Shown here: positions 1 to 5,601 of the stretch, piece by piece | Position numbering within the stretch: position 1 is the first letter of the stretch | Layout of the letters: each line of letters starts with the position of its first letter | DNA from: Rhodospirillales bacterium | GTDB lineage: Bacteria; Pseudomonadota; Alphaproteobacteria; Acetobacterales; Acetobacteraceae | NCBI GenBank assembly: GCA_903644035.1 | Contig: CAHJXG010000369.1 | Coordinates: 1-9,878, forward strand | DNA length: 9,878 bases | Reading direction: 5' to 3' | Made by a program: the position numbers and the translations under genes | The notes under the pieces: model-generated | What the model saw: the letters and a program-made list of their open reading frames with translations, nothing else | Databases searched by the model: none | What the model was told of the DNA's origin: nothing

Positions 1-393
1 CCGCGCATGGCTGGACATCTCGCCGGCACAGGCCTCCGGGCCTGCCGGGCAGCGGCTCTCCTCGGCTCCACGGCCGGCGCCTCGGCGACCCGCCGCACAT
101 CGAACGGCTCTTCCAGCCTGGTTGCAGCGATGCCGATCATGATCGTCTGCCCGGCGCATGATCGCGGGTTTCGTCGGCACGGCGTAACGCGCGAGGGCGC
201 AGAACGCTGACACCTATCAGGATTGGTCCCCTCGGGGCCGCATAGCCGGCGCTGGTCACACGTCACGATCCCGCAAAGAAGCTGCTCGTTGAACTCTGGC
301 GACCCAGTCCTGCAGACTACATGTCCACTAACCTTGGCGGCCTCTCTAGATGTCTAGCATCAATGATTGTGAACACTACAGGAGAGAAGCACC
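1..393. other. Left-edge region without a convincing gene
   Basis: No reading frame here has both a ribosome-binding site and a recognisable product. The plus frame open from the edge to the stop at 208-210 encodes a low-complexity Ser/Ala/Arg/Thr peptide typical of a shadow frame. The minus frame starting at ATG 140 and running off the left edge has GC-biased third positions but no Shine-Dalgarno sequence and no product I recognise; it could be the start of a gene lying to the left. A small hairpin, CAGGCC-TCCG-GGCCTG, sits at 29-44. A short plus-frame stretch at 267-302 (DPAKKLLVELWR) vaguely recalls the C-terminus of IS110-type transposases, but a stop at 243-245 isolates it. The stretch looks like intergenic or decayed DNA. 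Confidence 0.5.
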
Positions 394-498
394 ATGCTAA
401 CCAAAGATAAATATTTTTTATATTTATCGTATATCAGAGGTATCTATATCAAACAATACCACAAGCCATCGCTGGGTCATGGCACATCGTCTGTGTGA
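394..498 (+). CDS. Small AT-rich ORF, hypothetical 34-aa peptide
   Basis: I do not recognise this peptide. ATG at 394 is preceded by AGGAG at 380-384 with a 9-nt spacer, a good Shine-Dalgarno arrangement, and the frame ends at TGA 496-498. The peptide starts MLTKDKYFLYLSYIRGIYIK, is rich in Tyr, Ile, Leu and Lys, and has a basic, aromatic, possibly amphipathic N-terminal half. Composition is unlike everything else in the window: roughly 23% GC over 401-460, with codons such as TTA, AAA and TAT that are rare in neighbouring genes. That suggests horizontal origin or a non-coding AT-rich regulatory element that happens to be open. The hairpin at 406-428 lies inside the ORF at codons 5-12, so it would be in the translated region of the mRNA. 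No clear promoter is visible upstream. Whether it is really translated is uncertain. Confidence 0.3.
   Translation: MLTKDKYFLYLSYIRGIYIKQYHKPSLGHGTSSV
406..428. repeat. Perfect AT-rich inverted repeat (9-bp arms, T5 loop)
   Basis: GATAAATAT (406-414) and ATATTTATC (420-428) are exact reverse complements around five T residues. Such a symmetric AT-rich dyad in a 70% GC genome stands out as a possible binding site for a dimeric regulator or nucleoid protein. It could also be a weak RNA hairpin. Just downstream, TATCGTATATC (about 424-434) is nearly repeated as TATCTATATC (441-450). Confidence 0.6.
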
Positions 499-801
499 TG
501 CTCAGGTATTTCGGTGCAGGACGACGCGTGATTCCTGACAATGCGTTCCCACACCCCAGCCGCCGAGACGCCCTGACGGGGCGTTGAGCTTCCCAACCAC
601 CGGGTTGACGCCAGACCGCGATCGCCCCGACGGTGTCGGGGCGCGGTCCAGGTTTTGTTCGAGCGGCCCATTCGTCGCATGACTGGCGACGCCGCCGCGT
701 TTTCCGTCAGGGCGACATTGGTCCAACCCCGCGCAGCGGACCGGCAAGCACCCCCGCGCCCGGCCAGGCGTGGGCCGCGGCCGCCTCCCGTCACCCCTGC
801 G
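499..801. other. Intergenic region with GC-rich inverted repeats
   Basis: This 303-bp stretch separates the small AT-rich ORF from the ATPase gene stop. It holds a 6-bp hairpin at 568-584 (ACGCCC-TGACG-GGGCGT) and a larger bulged hairpin at 614-648. Frames open here on both strands (for example minus 477-860) give Arg/Ser/Pro-rich translations with no recognisable domain and run into the ATPase gene, so I read them as chance frames. No tRNA or other known RNA was recognised. Confidence 0.5.
614..648 (+). terminator. Long bulged hairpin, possible terminator
   Basis: CGCCCCGAC (623-631) pairs perfectly with GTCGGGGCG (635-643) across a GGT loop. GACCG (614-618) pairs with CGGTC (644-648), leaving a 4-nt bulge on the left arm, so the stem totals 14 bp. 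On the plus strand the stem is followed by CCAGG and then TTTTGTT (653-659), so the T tract does not directly abut the stem. It could end a rightward transcript from the small ORF at 394. Leftward, towards the end of the ABC operon, there is no T tract, so it would act there only as a 3'-stabilising or Rho-assisted structure. Confidence 0.35.
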
Positions 802-2301
802 TCACGCCGCGTGTTCCAGCGCGGCCAGGGCCATGATGCGCTCCTCCGTCGCCTCGGCATGGGAAAGCTCGCCCATCATCCGGCCCTCGCGCATCACCAG
901 CACCCGGTCGGAGATCGTCAGCACCTCCGGCAGGTCCGAGGAGATCACCAGGATCGCCAGCCCCTCGGCCGCCAGCTCGCGCATCAGCGCGTAGATCTCG
1001 GCCTTGGCGCCCACGTCCACGCCCCGGGTCGGCTCGTCGATGATGAGCACGGTGGGGTTCGTGGCCAGCCACTTCGCCAGCACCACCTTCTGCTGGTTGC
1101 CGCCGCTGAGCAGGCCGATCACCTGGTCCCGGCCCGGCGTCTTCACCCGCAGGCGCCGCACGTACTTGTCCACCACCCCCCGCTCGGCCGCGAAGTCGAT
1201 CATGCCGGCCTTCGACAGGCGCCGCAGCGCCGCGAGCGACAGGTTGGTCCCCACGCCGTGCATGAGCACGAGGCCCTGGCCCTTGCGGTCCTCCGGCACC
1301 AGGCCGATGCCGTGGCGCATGGCGGTGAGCGGCCGGTCCACGGCGATGCGCGCGCCATGCAGCCACACCTCGCCCGCGTCCGGCGGGGGCGCACCGAACA
1401 CGCCGAGCGCCATCTCCGACCGCCCGGCGCCGACCAGCCCGGCCAGGCCCACGATCTCGCCGCGCCGCAGCTCGAAGGAGATGTCGCGGTACTGCGGCGC
1501 GCGCGTCAGGCCGCGGACGGAGAGCACCACGGGCCGCTCCTCCGCGCCGGGCGGCACGCGCTGCACGGAGGCGAGGTCGCGGCCGACCATCAGGCGCACG
1601 ATCTCGTCCTGATCGGTCCCGGCGAGCGGCGTCGTCCGCACGTGCCGCCCGTCGCGCAGCACCGTGACGGCATCGCACAGCGCGAACACCTCCCTCATGC
1701 GGTGGGAGATGTAGAGCATGGTCACGCCTTCCCGCCTGAGATCGGCGATCACGCGGAACAGCACCAGCGTCTCGGCCTCGGACAGGCTGGACGTGGGTTC
1801 GTCGAGGATCAGCAGCCGCGGCCGGTGCACGAGGCTCTTGCAGATCTCCACGAGCTGCTGCTGGGCGATGGTGAGGCTGCCCAGCCGGGTGTCCGGGTCG
1901 AGGTCGATGCCGAGGCGGCGCAGCACCGTGCGCGCCTGCCCGCGCATGGCCGCGCGGTCCACGAACACGCGGCCGGCGCGCGGCTCCTGGCCGAGCACGA
2001 TGTTCTCGGCGATGGACAGGTTCGGCGCCAGGTTCAGCTCCTGGAACACGATGGCGATGCCGTGCCGGTTGGCGTCGCGGGTGCTGTGGAGGTCGAGCGG
2101 CTGGCCCTCGAACATCAGCCGCCCGCCGGGGTCGGGGCGCTGCACGCCGGCGATGCACAGCATCAGCGTCGACTTGCCGGCGCCGTTCTCGCCCATCACG
2201 GCGTGCACGGTGCCGGCCTCGACGGTGAAGGACACATCCTCCAGCGCCCTCACGCCGGGGAAGCTCTTGGACACGGCCTCGACGCTCAGCAGGGTTGGCA
2301 T
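802..2301 (-). CDS. Sugar ABC transporter ATP-binding protein, double NBD
   Basis: This 499-aa protein is the energising subunit of a carbohydrate importer of the RbsA/MglA/XylG class, whose members carry two fused nucleotide-binding domains on the cytoplasmic face. NBD1 has Walker A GENGAGKS (38-45), Q-loop Gln87, an atypical signature SLTIAQQQ (142-149) usual for this class, Walker B LLILDEP (163-169) and switch His200. NBD2 has the degenerate P-loop GLVGAGRS (288-295, Arg for Lys), signature LLSGGNQQ (397-404) and [12 protein letters not shown] (420-431), with ISSDLPE where the switch His would be. This is the usual pattern of one competent and one degenerate site. GGGAGG lies 6 nt before ATG, fixing the start. 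It is the last gene of the operon, 48 nt after the binding-protein gene. Length is normal for the family. The transported sugar cannot be read from this subunit. Confidence 0.95.
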   Translation of the reverse strand: MPTLLSVEAVSKSFPGVRALEDVSFTVEAGTVHAVMGENGAGKSTLMLCIAGVQRPDPGGRLMFEGQPLDLHSTRDANRHGIAIVFQELNLAPNLSIAENIVLGQEPRAGRVFVDRAAMRGQARTVLRRLGIDLDPDTRLGSLTIAQQQLVEICKSLVHRPRLLILDEPTSSLSEAETLVLFRVIADLRREGVTMLYISHRMREVFALCDAVTVLRDGRHVRTTPLAGTDQDEIVRLMVGRDLASVQRVPPGAEERPVVLSVRGLTRAPQYRDISFELRRGEIVGLAGLVGAGRSEMALGVFGAPPPDAGEVWLHGARIAVDRPLTAMRHGIGLVPEDRKGQGLVLMHGVGTNLSLAALRRLSKAGMIDFAAERGVVDKYVRRLRVKTPGRDQVIGLLSGGNQQKVVLAKWLATNPTVLIIDEPTRGVDVGAKAEIYALMRELAAEGLAILVISSDLPEVLTISDRVLVMREGRMMGELSHAEATEERIMALAALEHAA

Positions 2302-2349
2302 GGCCGCCTCCCAGAGTCCCCGTCGCCTGTTTCCTGGCGGACGTGCAGG

Positions 2350-3297
2350 CTACTTGCTCAGGAACTGGTCCACGTTCTTGGCATCGACCAGGTCCACGCC
2401 CGTGTCGATGACCGGCGCCACGCTCTCCTTGGCCAGCAGGGCGTTGAGCGCCACCAGGGACTGCGCCCCCATGGCGCGTGGGCGCTGGCCGACGAGCGCG
2501 GTGGCGAGGCCGGACTTGAGCAGGCGCAGCTGCGGGTCCTGCACGTCGAAGGCGACGACGACGAACTTGCCCGCCTTCATGGCGTCGGCGCGGCTGCGCA
2601 CCGCCCGCGTGTAGGCCTCCGGCGCGAACATCGGCCAGCCGCCGGAAAAGAAGAAGCCGGACAGGTTGGGGTTCTTCGCCAGCACGTCCTGGACGATCTG
2701 GATGCCCCGGCTGCTGTCGTCCTCGCAAGGGTAGGGCGAGCCGGCGACCTCCTTGAAGCCGTCGCCGAGGCCCGCCTTGAAGCCCGCGATCCGCGCGTTG
2801 AGGTTGTCTGCGGCGAGGCCGCCGGTGACGATGGCGTAGGTGCCGCCCCCGGGCAGCGCGGCGCGGAACGCCTTGCCGCCCAGCTCGCCGCCCCCGCGGT
2901 TGTCCGTGCCGACGAAGGCCGTGCGCTTCGACTTCGGCGCGTCCGAATCGAAGGTGATCACCGGGATGCCCTTCGCCTGCGCGGCCGTGATGGCCGACGC
3001 CACCGACTCCGGGTTGTTGGGCGCGATGGCGAGGCCCGAGACGTTGCGGGTGATCAGGTCGCGGATGACCCGCACCTGCTCCGCCTCGTCCACGGCGGTC
3101 GGCCCGGTGAACAGGCACTCGACGCCCATCTTGGCCGCCTGTTCCTTGCAGCCGGCCTCCACGTCCGCGTAGAACGGCACGCCGACCAGCTTTGGCACCA
3201 GCGCGAACACCTTCTTCTGCTGGGCCATGAGGCCCCTGGGCAGGACCGCGCCCAACCCGAGCGCGCCCGCCGTCCACAGCAACTCTCTGCGTATCAT
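2350..3297 (-). CDS. Periplasmic sugar-binding protein of ABC importer
   Basis: This 315-aa type-1 periplasmic binding protein (ribose/LsrB/RhaS-like superfamily) would capture the solute and deliver it to the permease. The N-terminus MIRRELLWTAGALGLG has a twin arginine followed by a hydrophobic stretch and probable cleavage after LMA (23-25), a Sec or Tat signal peptide. The mature part opens with VPKLVGVPF (34-42), then FTGPTAVDEAEQ (63-74), ITFDSDAP (114-121), VGTDNRGGGELGG (129-141) and ADNLNARIAGF (163-173), the usual lobe and hinge motifs. PKLVGV and the DSD motif recall the autoinducer-2 binder LsrB and the rhamnose binder RhaS, but overall the ligand is unassigned. The same frame stays open up to 5001, but AAGGGGGAAACG directly before ATG 3297 and the signal peptide fix the start there. 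It begins 29 nt after the permease stop. Confidence 0.95.
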   Translation of the reverse strand: MIRRELLWTAGALGLGAVLPRGLMAQQKKVFALVPKLVGVPFYADVEAGCKEQAAKMGVECLFTGPTAVDEAEQVRVIRDLITRNVSGLAIAPNNPESVASAITAAQAKGIPVITFDSDAPKSKRTAFVGTDNRGGGELGGKAFRAALPGGGTYAIVTGGLAADNLNARIAGFKAGLGDGFKEVAGSPYPCEDDSSRGIQIVQDVLAKNPNLSGFFFSGGWPMFAPEAYTRAVRSRADAMKAGKFVVVAFDVQDPQLRLLKSGLATALVGQRPRAMGAQSLVALNALLAKESVAPVIDTGVDLVDAKNVDQFLSK

Positions 3298-3326
3298 CGT
3301 TTCCCCCTTGATTATTGATTCGCGTG

Positions 3327-4325
3327 TCAGCGCCGCCACAGGCCCTTGCGCAGTTGGTCGATGAACACGGCCAGGATGATGACCCCGCCCACGAAGATGC
3401 CCTGCCAGTAGGAGTCGGTGCCCAGCAGCACGAGGCCGTTGCGCAGCACCTCCAGGATCACCGTGCCCACGAGGACGCCGAGCACCGTGCCCTCGCCGCC
3501 CGTCAGCGCGGTGCCGCCGATCACCGCGGCGGCGATGACGTTGAGTTCCTTGCCCAGGCCCTGGTTGGCGATGGCCGACGACAGGTAGCTCACCTCCACC
3601 ACCCCGGCGAGCCCGGCGAGCACGGCCGAGATCACGTAGACCGCGAGCTTGAGCCGGTCCACGTCCAGCCCGCTCAGCTTCGCCGCCCGCTCGTTGCCGC
3701 CCACTGCATAGAGCTGGCGCCCGAACACGGTCCGGTCCAGCACCACCCAGGCGAGCGCGACGAGGACGAGGAACAGCAGGAACGGGTTGGGCAGGCCCAA
3801 CGTGTCGCCCCCGCCCAGGCCGAAGAACGGGTCGTCCTCCGGCCGGAAATCGTTGATCGACTTGCCCCGGGTGATGACGAGCGCCAGCGCGCGCGCGATG
3901 CTCATCGTCGCCAGCGTCGGCACGAAGGGCGGCATGCGCAGCTTGGTCACGCACAGCCCGTTGAACAGGCCGAACAGGGCGGCGATGCCCAGGCCCGCCC
4001 CCACCGCGAGCGGCGTCGGCCAGCCCTGCGCCATGAACGCCGCCGTCGAGACCGCGGTCAGGCCCCAGACGCTGCCGGCGGAGAGGTCGATGCCGCCTGT
4101 GATCATCACCATGGCCTGGCCGAGCGCCACGATGCCGACGAAGGACAGGTTGCGCGCGTTGTTCAGCAGGTTGTCGGCGGTGCGAAACTCCGGCGATGCG
4201 GCCGAGAGCAGCGCGACCATGAGGGCCAGCGCCGCAAGGATGCCGACCTCGCGCGAGCGCAGCAGCCGCGCGCCGACCGAGGCGCGTGGGGCGGCGAGGG
4301 TGTCGGCTTTGGACGCGGTCTCCAT
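3327..4325 (-). CDS. Sugar ABC transporter permease, RbsC-type
   Basis: This 332-aa integral membrane protein of the RbsC/XylH/AraH class forms, probably as a homodimer, the channel for the importer. After a short cytoplasmic N-terminus it has repeated hydrophobic segments (about 28-44, 60-76, 84-100, 105-126, 181-197, 227-248, 262-300, 308-322). Family hallmarks are MITGGIDLSAGS (74-85), the cytoplasmic coupling loop AVGGNERAAKLSGLDV (207-222) that contacts the ATPase, and ELNVIAAAVIGGTALTGGEG (260-279). Longer in-frame starts exist up to 4658, but the upstream translation is Arg/Pro-rich and unlike the family. GGAG 8 nt before ATG 4325 supports METASK as the start. It is the first gene of the operon, so the order is permease, binding protein, ATPase, whereas many sugar operons start with the binding protein or ATPase. 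Confidence 0.93.
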   Translation of the reverse strand: METASKADTLAAPRASVGARLLRSREVGILAALALMVALLSAASPEFRTADNLLNNARNLSFVGIVALGQAMVMITGGIDLSAGSVWGLTAVSTAAFMAQGWPTPLAVGAGLGIAALFGLFNGLCVTKLRMPPFVPTLATMSIARALALVITRGKSINDFRPEDDPFFGLGGGDTLGLPNPFLLFLVLVALAWVVLDRTVFGRQLYAVGGNERAAKLSGLDVDRLKLAVYVISAVLAGLAGVVEVSYLSSAIANQGLGKELNVIAAAVIGGTALTGGEGTVLGVLVGTVILEVLRNGLVLLGTDSYWQGIFVGGVIILAVFIDQLRKGLWRR

Positions 4326-4719
4326 CCTTTGTGCTCCGTGCCTCGTGAAATGGGACGGTGAGCCAGTCAGCCGCGTGGCGCCGGGTCGTGCCGGGCGAAA
4401 CGGCGTCCGGGGCGCAGTCGGCGAGCCGCGGCGCCTGCCGGCCGTCGTGCGGCGTGACCAGCGTGGAACCGTTAGCCTCGACCGGCCCAAGAGGCGTGTC
4501 AAGTGACCCTCCCTGGGCGTCGTGACGGCCGACGAACGGGGATGGGACGCCAAACCGCGGCAGAGTGCGTTGCAAGATGGCAACATTCCGAATCCGCTTC
4601 CCAGGCATGTGTCCCGCGGCTTGCAGATCGGGCCTCGCAGGTACATGTTGCACTGCACAAGAGATGGAAGCGTCCTTTCGGATGGACCGGGCCAAGCCCG
4701 TTGCAGGAAGGACAGGCAG
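4326..4719. other. 394-bp divergent intergenic region
   Basis: This region separates the leftward ABC operon from the rightward microprotein cluster and should hold promoters for both. A candidate leftward promoter is annotated at 4474-4502. A 5-bp inverted repeat GTTGC-AAGATG-GCAAC lies at 4569-4584. Short frames on the plus strand (from 4503, 4522 and 4565) lack ribosome-binding sites and have no recognisable product. The frame from 4522 simply extends the 49-aa gene upstream. No regulator gene is present. Confidence 0.5.
4474..4502 (-). promoter_or_regulatory. Candidate promoter of the ABC importer operon
   Basis: On the minus strand CTTGACA, matching the housekeeping -35 consensus, is read from 4503 to 4497. 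An 18-nt spacer leads to AGGCTA (4478-4473), a weak -10; other spacings (17-20 nt) give GAGGCT or GCTAAC. The adjacent GGCTAACGGTTCC has a partial dyad that could hold a LacI-type repressor, common for sugar operons, but the symmetry is imperfect. The leader to the permease ATG would be about 140 nt. Confidence 0.35.
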
Positions 4720-4869
4720 ATGTATCAAGACGAGTTGCGCCGTGAGGCGAAGCTGATCGTGCAGGGTCGGCAGGCGTGGGTCCATGATCTCGCCATTCTC
4801 TGGACCCGGATTGCGGCCCGGCTCGGCATCGGAACGGCCAAGGTGTCCACGGACCTCCGGCTGCACTGA
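4720..4869 (+). CDS. Hypothetical 49-aa microprotein
   Basis: I do not recognise a named family. The product starts MYQDELRREAKLIVQGRQAW and ends KVSTDLRLH. It is basic, Trp-containing and predicted mostly helical, with an amphipathic segment around WVHDLAILWTRIAARLGI (about 21-38). ATG 4720 is preceded by AGGAAGGA (4705-4712) with a 7-nt spacer. The frame could be extended to 4522, but the upstream translation is low-complexity and has no Shine-Dalgarno sequence. It is the first of three tandem tiny genes ending with a DUF1127 gene, and its size and helix resemble that class without the conserved C-terminal motif. That suggests a shared small-protein regulatory role, by position only. Confidence 0.55.
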   Translation: MYQDELRREAKLIVQGRQAWVHDLAILWTRIAARLGIGTAKVSTDLRLH

Positions 4870-4984
4870 TCCCGCATGGCGACCCGGGGCGACCCGGCAG
4901 CCGCGCCCAGGCTTGGTGACCGCAAGGACGGAAGCGCCCCCCGCCGTGAACAGCATTTTGCCGCAAGTAACAAGGACCAAGACG

Positions 4985-5146
4985 ATGACGACTCTCGACA
5001 ATTATGGCGAGGCCCTGCTCCAGCAGCGTGAGGGCAACCGCCAGATCGCATCGGCGCTGGCCGAAGGCGCACGGGTGCTGATCCGGCGCGTCGCTCAGTT
5101 GCTGGCGATGCAGGACCGCGGTTCCGGCGACCATTCTCCCCGCTGA
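4985..5146 (+). CDS. Hypothetical 53-aa microprotein
   Basis: The protein starts MTTLDNYGEALLQQREGNRQ, continues with an Ala/Leu/Arg helix ALAEGARVLIRRVAQLLAMQ (about 24-43) and ends in a polar tail DRGSGDHSPR. I do not recognise a family. The Arg-rich amphipathic helix resembles the helix found in many DUF1127 proteins, but the LaDiG motif is absent. The start is chosen because AAGGA (4972-4976) lies 8 nt before ATG 4985; the frame is open further up to 4784 without an equivalent signal. It lies 115 nt after the 49-aa gene and 146 nt before the DUF1127 gene on the same strand. Confidence 0.55.
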   Translation: MTTLDNYGEALLQQREGNRQIASALAEGARVLIRRVAQLLAMQDRGSGDHSPR

Positions 5147-5177
5147 GGGGGCGTGACGCACGGACGGCCTGACGATT

Positions 5178-5191
5178 TTGGCCATGGCCAA
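5178..5191. repeat. 14-bp perfect palindrome TTGGCCATGGCCAA
   Basis: The 14 bases are identical to their reverse complement. They lie between the 53-aa gene and the DUF1127 gene, about 60 nt upstream of the candidate -10 element. The position would suit an operator, but a GC-rich palindrome of this size can also arise by chance, and no regulator is identified. Confidence 0.45.
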
Positions 5192-5224
5192 CCTGGCCGT
5201 TGCCGTGGAGTCAGCAATCCCTGA

Positions 5225-5255
5225 GGACAACAGCAATAAAGAAACAAACTATAAA
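5225..5255 (+). promoter_or_regulatory. Candidate promoter for the DUF1127 gene
   Basis: TATAAA at 5250-5255 lies in a locally A-rich stretch (5228-5256), 37 nt before ATG 5293. The -35 match is poor: GGACAA at 5225-5230 with a 19-nt spacer, or ACAACA closer. It suggests the third microprotein gene may have its own promoter. Confidence 0.25.
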
Positions 5256-5292
5256 CGGGGAGCAAGTCGAAATCATAGACAAGGAATTTCTC

Positions 5293-5526
5293 ATGAATAC
5301 TCAACCCACCTTCCTTCCGCGCATCCCCTCATCCAGCCTGTTGGCCGCGTTCAGGATCAAGCTCAACGAGCTTCGTTTCGAGTGGCAGCAGGCAGCGTCG
5401 CGACGTCGGGAGATCGCTCGGGTCGCGCATGAACTCTCCAGTTGCAGCGACCGCCAGCTTGCGGACCTCGGTTTCAGCCGCTCCGACATTCCCGACGTTG
5501 CCCGCGGATCGTTCGGCCGGGCGTGA
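5293..5526 (+). CDS. DUF1127 family (YjiS-like) small protein
   Basis: This 77-aa protein carries the DUF1127 signature in its C-terminal half: RREIARVAHELSSCSDRQLA (38-57) followed by DLGFSRSDIPDVARGSF. That gives the family pattern of an Arg-rich helix, then L-x-x-x-x-D-x-x-L-A-D-(I/L)-G-(hydrophobic)-x-R-x-D-I. DUF1127 proteins are widespread in alphaproteobacteria. Those studied in Agrobacterium are Arg-rich small proteins linked to RNA binding and to phosphate- and growth-related phenotypes. A cytoplasmic regulatory role is thus plausible but not shown here. AAGGA (5281-5285) lies 7 nt before ATG 5293. An in-frame extension to TTG 5200 would translate the A-rich promoter-like stretch and is unlikely. 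The N-terminal 35 residues with several prolines are typical of the longer family members. Confidence 0.85.
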   Translation: MNTQPTFLPRIPSSSLLAAFRIKLNELRFEWQQAASRRREIARVAHELSSCSDRQLADLGFSRSDIPDVARGSFGRA

Positions 5527-5547
5527 CCCAGGGCTGAGGGCGGCACG

Positions 5548-5600
5548 GCGCTAGAGCGCTGGGGAGCAGGTTCGGGACGACGCCGTCCGAGCGGACGGCG
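5548..5600. terminator. Hairpins between the DUF1127 and dioxygenase genes
   Basis: Two inverted repeats lie between convergent gene ends. GCGCT-AG-AGCGC is at 5548-5559. The stronger CGCCGTCC-GAGC-GGACGGCG, an 8-bp perfect stem with a 4-nt loop, is at 5581-5600, one base from the dioxygenase stop (5602-5604). Neither is followed by a T tract on either strand, so a shared bidirectional or Rho-assisted terminator is the most that can be said. Confidence 0.4.
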
Positions 5601-5601
5601 C

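Noticed and set aside
7..210. 67-codon plus ORF at the left edge
   Set aside because: No ribosome-binding site and a Ser/Ala/Arg/Thr-rich translation without a recognisable product.
477..860. 127-codon minus ORF overlapping the ATPase gene end
   Set aside because: Arg/Ser/Pro/Trp-rich translation; it overlaps the ATPase C-terminus in another frame and shows no domain.
655..3318. Long plus-strand ORF of 887 codons, and an 828-codon minus ORF over 791-3277
   Set aside because: Both translate to His/Arg/Gly/Ala-rich low-complexity sequence in alternative frames over the ATPase and binding-protein genes; they are shadows of high-GC codon bias.
3315..4361. Plus-strand ORF opposite the permease gene
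   Set aside because: His/Arg/Gln-rich translation with no domain, antisense to a clear RbsC-type permease.
4326..4658. N-terminal extension of the permease to 443 residues
   Set aside because: The extra residues are Arg/Pro/Ser-rich without membrane character, and METASK has a suitable Shine-Dalgarno sequence.
3298..5001. Upstream extension of the binding-protein frame to give 883 residues
   Set aside because: The extension covers the permease gene in another frame; a signal peptide and strong ribosome-binding site place the start at 3297.
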